Shown here: in pieces, positions 8,455 to 17,901 of the stretch
Layout of the letters: each line of letters begins with the position of its first letter
Position numbering within the stretch: position 1 is the first letter of the stretch
From: Candidatus Gastranaerophilales bacterium
Lineage (GTDB): Bacteria > Cyanobacteriota > Vampirovibrionia > Gastranaerophilales > Gastranaerophilaceae
DNA length: 64,000 bases
Assembly: GCA_944326455.1 (NCBI GenBank)
Contig: CALVEA010000003.1
Location: 62,001-126,000, forward strand
Direction: 5' to 3'
Notes under the pieces: model-generated
Seen by the model: the letters and a program-made list of their open reading frames with translations, nothing else
Told to the model about the DNA's origin: nothing
Databases searched by the model: none
Position numbers and translations under genes: made by a program

Positions 8455-9834
8455 ATGATAAATGATTTAACAAAGGGAGCACCTCTAAAATTAATGCTGC
8501 TATTTTCAGTACCGCTTTTAATCGGTAATATTTTTCAGCAGTTTTATAATATAGCCGATATAATTATTGTAGGCAGAACCTTGGGAATGGATGCATTAGC
8601 TGCGGTTGGAGCTGTTTCTCCGTTATTTTTTCTTATAGTATTTGTTATTGTCGGTATGACAAATGGTTTTTCTGTTATAACAGGACAAAAATTCGGAGCC
8701 AGAGATTATGTAGGAGTAAGACGTTCTGTTACAATGTCTACAATTTTGACAATAGTATTTACACTTATATTTACTGTAATTACAGCTGTTTTAATGCATA
8801 AACTTCTGCACTGGATGAATGTTCCGCAGGAGATTTATAGAGATGCTTATTACTATATTCAAATTGTCGTTTTTTCGCTTATAATTTCCGGATTCTATAA
8901 TCTGCTTGCAAGTATTATAAGGGCTCTTGGCGATAGTTTGACTCCTCTTTACTGCCTGATTGTAGCCTCTGTGTTAAATATATTTCTGGCTCTTCTTTTT
9001 ATCCTAAAATTTCATTTGGGAGTGCCGGGTTCAGCTTATGCGCTGGTTGTTTCTCTGGCAATATCAGTTGTTTTGTGTTTGTGGTATGTTAAGAAAAATT
9101 TTCCGATACTCCATCTCACTAAAAAAGACTGGATTTTTAACTGGAAAAAAGATTACACTTTTGCCCTCTTACATTTAAAAGTAGGGCTTCCTATGGCAGT
9201 GCAATTTACTATTCTGGGATTAAGTATGTTGATTATCCAAAGTGTCTGCAATGGTTTTGGCGCAGATGTAATTGCGGCATTTACGGCTGCTTTAAGAATT
9301 GAACAGCTTGCTACACTTCCTATGGTTTCCTTTGGTGTAGCTTTAGCATCTTTTGTTGCTCAAAATTTCGGTGCAAAGCGTTTTGGACGAATAAGAGACG
9401 GGGTAAAAAGAATTTCCGTTTTAAATGTTATTTTGAGTATAATCATGGCATTTTTAATGCATTATTTTGGCGGACACATGGTCAGAATTTTTGTAGGCAA
9501 TGAAAACGAAAACGTTGTAAAAATTGCCCATGATTATCTCTTCATAAGCTCTATTTTTTACTTTTTTCTTGCACAAATTTTTGTTTACAGAAATGCCTTG
9601 CAAGGACTGGGCAGAGTTACAATTCCTTTAATAGCGTCTATTGGTGAACTCTTAATGAGGTCATTTGCGGCTATTTATCTTGCCGTAAGAATAAGTTATT
9701 TTGGGGTGTTTTATGCCGGTCCGATTGCCTGGGTCACAGCTTCTCTTGTGCTTGCAACCGGTTATTATACAACCCTTAAAGCGTTTATTATAAAAACAAG
9801 GAAAAAAATACGGCAGAATAAATCCCGGGATTGA
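8455..9834 (+). CDS. MATE family multidrug/cation antiporter
   Basis: The 459-residue protein shows the twelve hydrophobic segments of the MATE family in two six-helix halves. Diagnostic stretches include the N-terminal KLMLLFSVPLLIGNIFQQFYNIAD, with GRTLGMDALAAVG after it, and the second-half start PMAVQFTILGLS. MATE pumps expel drugs or organic cations in exchange for Na+ or H+. The end is basic (KTRKKIRQNKSRD). Only 21 bases separate it from the next gene, a TolC-family protein, so the two probably form one transcript, although MATE pumps are not known to need an outer-membrane channel. Confidence 0.95.
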   Translation: MINDLTKGAPLKLMLLFSVPLLIGNIFQQFYNIADIIIVGRTLGMDALAAVGAVSPLFFLIVFVIVGMTNGFSVITGQKFGARDYVGVRRSVTMSTILTIVFTLIFTVITAVLMHKLLHWMNVPQEIYRDAYYYIQIVVFSLIISGFYNLLASIIRALGDSLTPLYCLIVASVLNIFLALLFILKFHLGVPGSAYALVVSLAISVVLCLWYVKKNFPILHLTKKDWIFNWKKDYTFALLHLKVGLPMAVQFTILGLSMLIIQSVCNGFGADVIAAFTAALRIEQLATLPMVSFGVALASFVAQNFGAKRFGRIRDGVKRISVLNVILSIIMAFLMHYFGGHMVRIFVGNENENVVKIAHDYLFISSIFYFFLAQIFVYRNALQGLGRVTIPLIASIGELLMRSFAAIYLAVRISYFGVFYAGPIAWVTASLVLATGYYTTLKAFIIKTRKKIRQNKSRD

Positions 9835-9855
9835 CAGACATGATATAATAGAAAT

Positions 9856-11349
9856 ATGGTTAAGAAGAGTTGTCAGCATGTGCTGATACTTTTGCTGCTA
9901 TTTATTATTACTCCGAAAGTATTTGCTCATGGTGAAGAAGAATTGTTTAAACTGGTCGAAGTGCGTGACGGATCTTCACTCTCCGTAATGGATTGTGTTG
10001 CGGTTGCGTTTAAAAACAGTCCAAAGATAAAACGCCAAAAATATAATCTTGATATTGCTAAGAGTAACCTTGGAATAGCAAAAGCCCAGTATTTCCCGGT
10101 AATAAATGCGGGGATTGGTTTTTACAACGAAAATAATTCGGATAATATTTATTACAATTCGCACTACAGGGAGCTTCCTTCTGTCGGGCTTTCAATTAAT
10201 AAAATGATATGGGATTTTGGAAGAACAACCGCTTATATTAAAATGGAAGAATTTTATAAAATAGGGGCTGAATATGAATTTATAGACAGTCTTTGTGCGA
10301 CTCTTTTTGATATCAAAGCCAAATATTATAACCTTTTAAAGGCAGAAGCGTTAAGAGATATTGCGGAATACAATGTTGAATTGAATGAAAAATTTCTTAA
10401 TCTTGCAAAAGGCAGAAAGAAATACGATAGAACAGCCGCAGAAGTAAATCTTTCAGATTCAAAAGTCAGACTAATAGAAGCCCAGAATAATTTTAGAAAT
10501 GAAAGAGTAAATCTCGCTAATTCAATGTATATGGACTCGCAGTACGATTTTGATATTAAGCATACAAAGACCTTTGAATACAACTCAAAATCTTTTCCTG
10601 AACCTGAGAAGTATTTAACAGAGGACTTTACGCCTCAAATATTTCCGTTTACAAAAGAAGAAGCCTTGCAGATAGCTTACGATAACAGCCCGGACTTGAG
10701 TGTTCTTATATCAACAAGAGATGCTATGGAACAGTCGCTTTTATTTATCAAGCGTTCCTACATGCCGGCACTTTCAGCCAATGCCGGATACGGATATAAT
10801 AATTCTACTCAGACTTCTAACAATAGCTTGCAGGTTGGAGTAAATCTTTCGGCTTCGACAAATTTAATGGAGCTTAAGCATTCCATTAAAGGCGGCGAGG
10901 CTCAAGTTAATCTTGCGGATAATGAGATACTTCTTTTCAAAAAAGATTTGTATTATGAATTAAAACGAGCTTTTAATAACATCTATAAAACCGAAAATGA
11001 GATTCCTGCTGCTAAAATGGAAGTCTTACAAGGGTTTGCTAATTTAAAATTGGTAGAAGAACAGTATAAGAATAATAATCTTAACTATGTTGCGCTTCAA
11101 GAAGCTCGAAAAGATTATATTAAGGCTCTTCAAAACTATGTCGAAAGCTTATACAATTATAATATGGCGCTTATTCAGATAGAAATGGCTATGCACTGTC
11201 ATATTGTTGATATTCACCATAAATCCGAACATGCTATGCATTATCATTCACAAGAGCTTGTAGATAAATTAAACAAAGCGCTGGGGTGCGATGAAACAGA
11301 GCTTAAGAAGCCTAAAAAACACTTTGGCAGGAAAGCGGAAGAACTTTAA
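9856..11349 (+). CDS. TolC-family outer-membrane efflux protein with His-rich C-terminus
   Basis: The 497-residue protein starts with a signal peptide (VLILLLLFIITPKVFAHG, cleavage near Ala25) and has the two repeats of the OEP fold. These are long helical segments starting at about residues 42 (SVMDCVAVAFKNSPKIKRQKY) and 270 (TKEEALQIAYDNSPDLSVLI). It forms the outer-membrane tunnel of an efflux system. The tail is unusual: MHCHIVDIHHKSEHAMHYH (about 448-466) is packed with His and Met, as in metal-handling proteins. It lies directly after a MATE gene; a cognate adaptor is not adjacent. Its stop codon touches the end of the convergent acetyltransferase gene. Confidence 0.93.
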   Translation: MVKKSCQHVLILLLLFIITPKVFAHGEEELFKLVEVRDGSSLSVMDCVAVAFKNSPKIKRQKYNLDIAKSNLGIAKAQYFPVINAGIGFYNENNSDNIYYNSHYRELPSVGLSINKMIWDFGRTTAYIKMEEFYKIGAEYEFIDSLCATLFDIKAKYYNLLKAEALRDIAEYNVELNEKFLNLAKGRKKYDRTAAEVNLSDSKVRLIEAQNNFRNERVNLANSMYMDSQYDFDIKHTKTFEYNSKSFPEPEKYLTEDFTPQIFPFTKEEALQIAYDNSPDLSVLISTRDAMEQSLLFIKRSYMPALSANAGYGYNNSTQTSNNSLQVGVNLSASTNLMELKHSIKGGEAQVNLADNEILLFKKDLYYELKRAFNNIYKTENEIPAAKMEVLQGFANLKLVEEQYKNNNLNYVALQEARKDYIKALQNYVESLYNYNMALIQIEMAMHCHIVDIHHKSEHAMHYHSQELVDKLNKALGCDETELKKPKKHFGRKAEEL

Positions 11350-11895
11350 TTATTTGACAAATTTCATGAGAGTAGAATTTTTTACCAAAGTGAATCCGTT
11401 TTTGAGATAAAAATCTACTGCTGAACATACTGCATTGAGCTGAATTTCTAACCCATTGTAATGTTTTTTTAAAAAATTAAGAAAAGTTGTCCCGAGTCCT
11501 TCATATAACTTTGCCTCAGAATCAAACATATTATCAGGATCAACCTGAAGATATTCAAGATATATTTTTCCTTTTGAAGGCTGATTGAGCACAACTTCAG
11601 CTTCTGCAAGTATGTCATCTGGATTCATTCTTTTAAAGTTTTCTCTTTGCGTCGTTAATACAAAAAACTTTTGAGGATTAAAATCCGCTTGTCCAATATT
11701 TATACATTCAGCATCTTTGCATATACAGCTGGCAAGAGTTCCATCCCATAGCTCATTTATTTCTCTTAGAGTTCTTAAATCATGATATTCAAGAGGGTTT
11801 AATTCTACGATAGAAGCTTTCTTGGCAGGAAAATCGTATCCTGCCCTCTTAATATTCATATTTGAAACAAGCTGACCTTTAAAACTAATTTGCAT
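11350..11895 (-). CDS. GNAT-like acetyltransferase with ISFKG N-terminal motif
   Basis: The 181-residue protein ends with features of the GNAT fold: YLEYLQVDP (strand 4), KLYEGLGTTFLNFLKKHY in place of the acetyl-CoA loop, and NAVCSAVDFYLKNGFTLV (final strand and helix). The substrate is unknown. The start MQISFKG resembles the starts of three other proteins here (17902-19026, 23112-23462, 23833-24225), a motif detached from the catalytic domain. It may be a lineage-specific targeting tag; that is inference. GGAATTAAATATT precedes the ATG. Confidence 0.75.
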   Translation of the reverse strand: MQISFKGQLVSNMNIKRAGYDFPAKKASIVELNPLEYHDLRTLREINELWDGTLASCICKDAECINIGQADFNPQKFFVLTTQRENFKRMNPDDILAEAEVVLNQPSKGKIYLEYLQVDPDNMFDSEAKLYEGLGTTFLNFLKKHYNGLEIQLNAVCSAVDFYLKNGFTLVKNSTLMKFVK

Positions 11896-12017
11896 AATAT
11901 TTAATTCCTTACATCTTTTAATAATGTAAGTAAAAATAAATTTTGCTATGAGTACTGAATGCTCAATATGAATTATGTGCTATAATTTAACTATAATAGC
12001 TTTCAGCAGGATATTGT

Positions 12018-14519
12018 ATGCATAAAAGAGAAGAGAATTATCCAAATAAAATTCTTGTACGCGGAGCAAAAGTTCATAACCTAAAAAATATTGACGTAGA
12101 TATTCCGCTTAATAAAATCGTCGGAATTGCAGGTGTCTCCGGTTCCGGTAAGTCTTCTCTTGCTTTGGGAGTTCTATATGCAGAAGGTTCAAGGCGTTAT
12201 CTGGAATCTTTGTCGACTTATACAAGGCGCAGAATGACACAGGCTGCAAGAGCGCATGTTGAGGAGATTCTTTATGTTCCCGCTTCACTTGCGCTGCATC
12301 AAAGACCGGGAGTACCCGGAATAAGGAGTACTTTTGGAACGGGTACGGAGTTGTTAAACAGCTTAAGACTTATGTATTCTCGTCTGGCAAATCATCGCTG
12401 CCCTAACGGTCACTACATTGAACCGACTTTAGCCGTTGCCGCAGAAAAGGAGCTTGTGTGTCCTGTATGCGGAATTCATTTCTACGCTCCGGGGGCAGAA
12501 GAATTAGCATTTAATAGCCAGGGTGCCTGTGAAAAGTGCGGAGGGGTCGGAACTATAAGGACAGTTGATGAATCGACTCTTGTCCCGGATGAGTCTTTGA
12601 CAATTGATGAGGGAGCTGTTGCTCCTTGGAATTCTTTGATGTGGTCTCTTATGACAGATGTCTGCCGAGAGATGGGCGTAAGAACCGACATTCCTTTCAA
12701 AGAGCTTACAAAAGAAGAACGCGAGATTGTATACCATGGACCTGCAGTAAAAAAACATATTTTTTATAAGGCAAAGAATTCAAATCAGGCAGGAGAAATA
12801 GATTTTACGTATTATAACGCTGTTTATACAGTGGAAAATGCTCTTAAAAAAGTTAAAGATGAATCCGGCATGAAGAGGGTGGAAAAGTTCTTGAAAGAAG
12901 ATGTTTGCCCGGAATGCAAGGGAACAAGATTATCGGAAGCAGCAAGAGCTCCAAAGCTCAGGGGAATTTCTCTTGATGAAGCTTGCAAAATGACACTGGC
13001 TGAACTTATTAAATGGGTAGATGGTGTTCCCGATTCTCTGCCGCAAGAAATGCGTTCTATGGCAGAATCTATCTGCGAGTCGTTTCAAGTTACCGCAAAA
13101 CGATTAATGGATTTGGGGTTGGGATACCTTTCTCTTGATCGTGCTGGTGCAACTCTTTCTACCGGAGAAAGACAGAGAATGCAGCTTGCCCGCTCGGTTA
13201 GAAACCGTACAACAGGTGTGCTTTATGTATTAGATGAACCATCCGTCGGACTGCATCCTGCAAATATAAAAGGCTTAAATGCAGTAATGCATGATTTAGT
13301 ATCAGATGGAAATTCTGTTGTTTTGGTTGATCATGATACTCAGATTTTGTCAGAATCCGATTGGATTATAGAGTTAGGTCCGGATTCCGGAGCTGATGGA
13401 GGTAATATCATAGCAGAAGGCGAGATTCCTGAAGTTATAAAAAATCCGGTTTCAAAAATTGGTCCGTTTCTGGCTGGAAAATTTAAGACTGCTCTTAGAC
13501 CTAAGATAGAGCCGGCAGAAATTTTTGCTAAGGGAGAAATTCGGCTTAAAACCTCACAAATACATACAGTTAAGCCTCTGGATGTAAGGATTCCAAAAGG
13601 ATGTTTGACAGTGATTACAGGAGTCTCCGGCTCCGGTAAAACGACTCTTGTTTTGGAAAGTTTAATCCCCGGACTTGAAAACTTTATAGAGGGAAAATCT
13701 TTGCCGGCGCACGTTAAAAGCCTTGAGGCAGAGGGTATAAAGCAAGTCAAACTTATTGATGCAACTCCGATAGGTATAAATATAAGATCAACAGTCGCAA
13801 CATACGCTAATGTGCATGATGAACTCAGAAAAGTTTTTGCAAAGACTTCGGCTGCCAAAGAAGCAGGATATAAAGCGGGAGATTTTTCTTATAATACAGG
13901 CTCTCTCCGCTGCCCTACATGCGACGGGACAGGGAGCATAAACCTTGATGTTCAATTTTTGCCTGATGTTGATATACCTTGTCCTGATTGCAAAGGTACA
14001 CGTTATTCCAAACTTGCAGAAAATATTAAGTATATTTCAAAACATAATAAATCATATTCCTTGCCTGAAATTATGGGAATGGATATTAATCACGCATTAG
14101 AGGCTTGTAAAGATTTAAATATAGTAAAAAACCGTCTGCAAGTGCTTAAAGACTTGGGACTTGGATATCTTACGCTGGGAGAGGCTACTCCAAGTTTGTC
14201 CGGCGGTGAGGCTCAGAGATTAAAATTAGCATCTGAGATGGGCAGAAAACAAGAAGATACTGTTTTTGTGTTTGATGAACCAACAATCGGACTCCATCCT
14301 CTTGATGTTCAATCCCTGCTTCGTGTGTTCCAAAAACTTATTGATAACAATGCAACAGTTGTTGTTATTGAACACGATTTGGATGTGATAAAAAATGCGG
14401 ATTATATTATAGATATGGGACCCGGAGGCGGAGAAGACGGAGGAAAAATAGTTTTCTCAGGAACTCCGGAAGAGATTGTTTCATGCCCGCAAAGTATTAC
14501 CGGCAAGTATTTAAAGTAA
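12018..14519 (+). CDS. UvrA paralogue (excinuclease ABC subunit A-like), short form
   Basis: The 833-residue protein has two ABC ATPase modules. Walker A motifs are GVSGSGKSS (near 42) and GVSGSGKTT (near 536). Signature motifs are LSTGERQRMQL and LSGGEAQRLKL, and Walker B motifs are VLYVLDEPS and VFVFDEPT. CxxC zinc modules (CPVC...CEKC, CPECKG, CPTC...CPDC) are present. It is about 100 residues shorter than canonical UvrA (about 940). It lacks much of the region between the first Walker A and the first signature where UvrB and DNA are bound, and resembles UvrA2-type proteins. These bind DNA and are linked to drug or DNA-damage tolerance. The true uvrA is expected elsewhere. Confidence 0.9.
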   Translation: MHKREENYPNKILVRGAKVHNLKNIDVDIPLNKIVGIAGVSGSGKSSLALGVLYAEGSRRYLESLSTYTRRRMTQAARAHVEEILYVPASLALHQRPGVPGIRSTFGTGTELLNSLRLMYSRLANHRCPNGHYIEPTLAVAAEKELVCPVCGIHFYAPGAEELAFNSQGACEKCGGVGTIRTVDESTLVPDESLTIDEGAVAPWNSLMWSLMTDVCREMGVRTDIPFKELTKEEREIVYHGPAVKKHIFYKAKNSNQAGEIDFTYYNAVYTVENALKKVKDESGMKRVEKFLKEDVCPECKGTRLSEAARAPKLRGISLDEACKMTLAELIKWVDGVPDSLPQEMRSMAESICESFQVTAKRLMDLGLGYLSLDRAGATLSTGERQRMQLARSVRNRTTGVLYVLDEPSVGLHPANIKGLNAVMHDLVSDGNSVVLVDHDTQILSESDWIIELGPDSGADGGNIIAEGEIPEVIKNPVSKIGPFLAGKFKTALRPKIEPAEIFAKGEIRLKTSQIHTVKPLDVRIPKGCLTVITGVSGSGKTTLVLESLIPGLENFIEGKSLPAHVKSLEAEGIKQVKLIDATPIGINIRSTVATYANVHDELRKVFAKTSAAKEAGYKAGDFSYNTGSLRCPTCDGTGSINLDVQFLPDVDIPCPDCKGTRYSKLAENIKYISKHNKSYSLPEIMGMDINHALEACKDLNIVKNRLQVLKDLGLGYLTLGEATPSLSGGEAQRLKLASEMGRKQEDTVFVFDEPTIGLHPLDVQSLLRVFQKLIDNNATVVVIEHDLDVIKNADYIIDMGPGGGEDGGKIVFSGTPEEIVSCPQSITGKYLK

Positions 14520-14597
14520 AAAACGCCAAAGTAAAATGTTGCAGAGGGGCGCTTCATCTGATATCATGGTATTAGTAACGGAAGCTTAAGGCTTAAT

Positions 14598-15629
14598 ATG
14601 CCGAAAAAGAAATTAAAACACATCACCCCTCAAAATTATTTGAAATATTATTACGATATCCCCTTTGAGGGTAAAACTTCTGCTGGAAAACCTCTTAGAA
14701 AACTTAAAGGAATTACCTGCCCTTACCGCGGAATAAAAATAATACCCAGTGAAAATATAAAAGGTTTTGAAAAACAATTAGCGCGCTGCAATACTGCAAA
14801 AGATGGGGTGGCACTTTTATCTAATTATCAAGAATTTATGCTTCCGGTTGAAAAATCCATATTTGCAATTTTTAAAGATTTTGTACTGATAAATCCTGAT
14901 GACAATCTTCAAAACTGCCTTCAAATGATAAAAACAAATTGTCTCACAAGATTAAAACTGGAAGAGATGGAAGTCTTGGATGATGTTGATAGATTGACAA
15001 GAAAACTCTCTCCCCAAACAGCATTAAAAATCCGAGCCAAAACCACAAAATGCAGGCAGATAATTTTAAGCAGCTCCTCAAAGGATACTTTTAAACGTAA
15101 AATATTTTTGAGTTCCTTAGAAGAAATTATTCCGCATGAAAATGAGAGAGAAATTTTTAATGATATAAAAAATAAAGCTCTGTTCCTGCCGACATCCGAG
15201 AGCAGCAGGAATGCCTTCGTTGTAAAATATTCAAAAAGAAGCCAGACAGAAATTATACGCCGTATATTTATAGCATCTACAGCCTCTATTGAGCATGTTG
15301 TCCCCGCATCAAAAGGCGGAATGAATACAATAGGAAATTTTCTCCTGACAACTGCGAGCGGAAATCGTTACAGAGAAAATATGCCGTTATCCGAATATAT
15401 AAAAAGATATCCTAAGATTCCGCAATATATGCAAATGTATATTGATGATATTATTAGAGAAATCCACAAAGGACATCTTCAAGGTAATGAAACTTATCCT
15501 TACAAAATAAAACAAAAACTGTTTGAGGAATCGCAAGGACGGATTATGATAAGCCTGTCAAAATACAAATATACGGAAGAAGAAGCCGCCCAAGCCGTAG
15601 AGGCGTATGAACACAGATGGGATAAATAA
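14598..15629 (+). CDS. HNH-like protein of unknown function
   Basis: The 343-residue protein carries IEHVVPASKGGMNTIGNFLL followed by TASGNRYREN near residues 233-262, which matches the beta-beta-alpha HNH nuclease core (E-H-x-x-P-x-S-K-G-G...N-x-x-L...N). The zinc-knuckle cysteines usual in this family are missing around the core; one CPYRG lies near residue 40. The N-terminal part (NYLKYYYDIPFEGKTSAGKPL) is not familiar. It is soluble, basic and has no signal peptide. A nuclease activity is possible, but no partner gene suggests a defence system. Confidence 0.65.
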   Translation: MPKKKLKHITPQNYLKYYYDIPFEGKTSAGKPLRKLKGITCPYRGIKIIPSENIKGFEKQLARCNTAKDGVALLSNYQEFMLPVEKSIFAIFKDFVLINPDDNLQNCLQMIKTNCLTRLKLEEMEVLDDVDRLTRKLSPQTALKIRAKTTKCRQIILSSSSKDTFKRKIFLSSLEEIIPHENEREIFNDIKNKALFLPTSESSRNAFVVKYSKRSQTEIIRRIFIASTASIEHVVPASKGGMNTIGNFLLTTASGNRYRENMPLSEYIKRYPKIPQYMQMYIDDIIREIHKGHLQGNETYPYKIKQKLFEESQGRIMISLSKYKYTEEEAAQAVEAYEHRWDK

Positions 15630-15651
15630 TTTTTTTGATATAATTTTAATT

Positions 15652-16953
15652 ATGAAGAGATTTGTTTGGATATTGATAGTAATGCTATTTTCCCAGCCTG
15701 TGATATTGGCTGATGCTGTTATAAAAAAAGTTTATCTGGATGAAGCTATTGAAGCGGCATTAGAGAATAATATAGACTTACAGGCTGCAAAATTAGAACG
15801 AAATATTGCCAAAAACAATATTAAAACAGCGAAACGTCTTCAAAATCCATCTTTTGATGCATTTTATTTTATGGGTGCAGCCGGACGCAGCGAACCTAAA
15901 CAGCTGGGAGTAAGTGAAAATATTGAAATTGCCAAGCGTAGAGCAAGAAAAAATTTAGCAGAGTCTAATCTAAAACTCGTTGAAAAAAATATTGATTATA
16001 CAATTTTTGATTTAAAAATGGATGTCAGAGAATCTTATATTAATCTTGTAGCAGCAAAGTCCATTTTATATACACTGGAGCAGCAAAAAGAGCTGCAAGA
16101 AGAACTTCTGGACATAGCGAAAAGCAGAGTAAAGTCCCACAGTGCTCCTGACATTGATGTAATGCAGGCAGAAATCGCCCTAAATCAGATGATTACTCAG
16201 GTTAATTCTGCAAAAGTGAGTGTAAAAAAAGCTCAAACTGAATTTAATAAAATAATCAATAATCCGGATAATGTGCTTTACGACAGTATGGATAAACTGT
16301 TTACTGAAGAAAATAATTTTGAAGAGATGATGACTCCTCCGCCGGATTATAAATTCCCCGAGTTGTCCTCAATTGTTCCAAAAGCTATAAATAATAGATT
16401 TGATATCCAAATATCAAAACAAGAAATTGATGTAGCAGAAAAGAATCTAACAGTTGTATCCCGCCAAAGAATTCCCGATATTCAAATTTCCGGAGGATAT
16501 GCATATCAGCTGGGTTCAAATACTGATAGCGGAAATTTTAATAACGGAGCTTACGCAGGAGCAAGCCTTGTAAATATACCGCTCTTTTACAATTATTCAC
16601 CGGAAATCCAAAATGCCGCGCTTAAGCTGCAGCAGGCTGAACTAAAATATAATTCCGTTAAAAATAAAGCTGTCAAAGATGTTTCTGCCGCTTATGAGAG
16701 ATTTTTAACAGCAGCTGACAATCTTAATCACTATGAAAAGAAGATTATTACAGATTCAGAAGCCTTAATTGAAACTTCAAAAGATAGTTATGAAGCCGGA
16801 AAGTCAGATATAACCGCTTTGATAGTTATGAAACAGTCTTACAAATCTATTATTATAGGCTATTCACAAGCACTTGCTGAATATTATAACAGCTGGACAA
16901 ATTTTTTGCGGGAAATAAATGATGAAGATTTCTCTCTTACAGAAGACTTGTAA
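15652..16953 (+). CDS. TolC-family outer-membrane efflux protein (CusC/CzcC type)
   Basis: I take the ATG at 15652 because it begins a clean signal peptide (MKRFVWILIVMLFSQPVILA). An upstream in-frame ATG at 15607 would overlap the previous gene and add 15 non-signal residues. The mature part has two OEP repeats (LDEAIEAALENNIDLQAAKLE near 30; PKAINNRFDIQISKQEIDVAE near 240) and long coiled-coil helices. It is an outer-membrane export channel. A CDF metal exporter lies tail to tail with it 7 bases downstream, which fits metal efflux, but no RND pump or adaptor is next to it. Confidence 0.9.
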   Translation: MKRFVWILIVMLFSQPVILADAVIKKVYLDEAIEAALENNIDLQAAKLERNIAKNNIKTAKRLQNPSFDAFYFMGAAGRSEPKQLGVSENIEIAKRRARKNLAESNLKLVEKNIDYTIFDLKMDVRESYINLVAAKSILYTLEQQKELQEELLDIAKSRVKSHSAPDIDVMQAEIALNQMITQVNSAKVSVKKAQTEFNKIINNPDNVLYDSMDKLFTEENNFEEMMTPPPDYKFPELSSIVPKAINNRFDIQISKQEIDVAEKNLTVVSRQRIPDIQISGGYAYQLGSNTDSGNFNNGAYAGASLVNIPLFYNYSPEIQNAALKLQQAELKYNSVKNKAVKDVSAAYERFLTAADNLNHYEKKIITDSEALIETSKDSYEAGKSDITALIVMKQSYKSIIIGYSQALAEYYNSWTNFLREINDEDFSLTEDL

Positions 16954-16959
16954 GGATAT

Positions 16960-17838
16960 TTATTCATTATTTTCCGGCTCAGCGTGGGTCATAATTTTGA
17001 CCTGCCCAAGTCTCTGTTTGATTAGGTTTTCTACATCATCACAAATTTTATGACATTCAAAAATTGACATATTAGCAGGAAAAATTAATGTAATCTCTAT
17101 ATCAGTATCCGGACCGCATCTGCGAGCACGCAAATTTTTGAATCCCAATATAGAATTGCCTTTGTAGGTCTGAACGATTTCTTCTATTTGTTTCAAATCT
17201 TCTGCCGGTAATGAGCCATCCAGTAAGTTATTAAGAGTTTCTTTTGAAATTGAAAACCCGGCTTTTAGTATAAAAAGAGCTACAAGTATAGCAATTATCG
17301 GGTCAAGGAGTTGTATTCCCGTAATTTTTATTAGAACTAAACCGAGCATAACTCCAAGAGACGAATATATATCTGTTCTCAAATGCTCTCCGTCTGCAAA
17401 TAACGAGATTGAATTTGATTTTTTTGCAACCTTAAACAAAATGCTGCTTACTAATGTATTGGCAACTACCGCAAATAGCATTACTGCAATACCGAGAGTC
17501 GTATCGACTTCTATTGCTTTGTGGAAAAATATTTTTCTTGAGGCTTCATAAATAATATAAAAAGCCGCAAAAATTATGAGTCCTCCTTCTATAAACCCTG
17601 ACATATCTTCATATTTTCCATGTCCAAAAGGATGGTCGCTGTCGGCAGGTTCTGAAGATTTCATTACAGCAAAAAAGGTTAGTATTGAAGCCAAAAAATC
17701 ACTCAACGAATGAATGGCTTCAGATATAATACTAATTGAACCTGAGATAATCCCGGCTATAAATTTTAAAATAATGATAATAGCGTTAGATGTTATTGAA
17801 AGTCCAGCTGCTAATTTTTTTTCTGTAACTATGTTCAT
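16960..17838 (-). CDS. Cation diffusion facilitator (CDF) metal exporter
   Basis: The 292-residue protein has six membrane helices and a C-terminal cytoplasmic ferredoxin-like domain. The zinc site of transmembrane helix 2 (HSLSD, His43 and Asp47) and the signature DHPFGHGKYE (68-77) are intact. CDF proteins of the FieF/CzcD group export Zn, Fe, Mn, Co or Cd in exchange for protons. The end, ...VKIMTHAEPENNE, is the usual terminal strand. It is convergent with the TolC-family gene at 15652-16953. Confidence 0.95.
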   Translation of the reverse strand: MNIVTEKKLAAGLSITSNAIIIILKFIAGIISGSISIISEAIHSLSDFLASILTFFAVMKSSEPADSDHPFGHGKYEDMSGFIEGGLIIFAAFYIIYEASRKIFFHKAIEVDTTLGIAVMLFAVVANTLVSSILFKVAKKSNSISLFADGEHLRTDIYSSLGVMLGLVLIKITGIQLLDPIIAILVALFILKAGFSISKETLNNLLDGSLPAEDLKQIEEIVQTYKGNSILGFKNLRARRCGPDTDIEITLIFPANMSIFECHKICDDVENLIKQRLGQVKIMTHAEPENNE

Positions 17839-17901
17839 AGCTAGGTTATTTTATCATATATTAAGGCTGTTTATCAACTATTAAATCTATACAGGTTATA
17901 T

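Noticed and set aside
15607..15651. Upstream start for the second TolC-family gene
   Set aside because: It would place 15 residues ahead of a clear signal peptide and lie inside the preceding gene.
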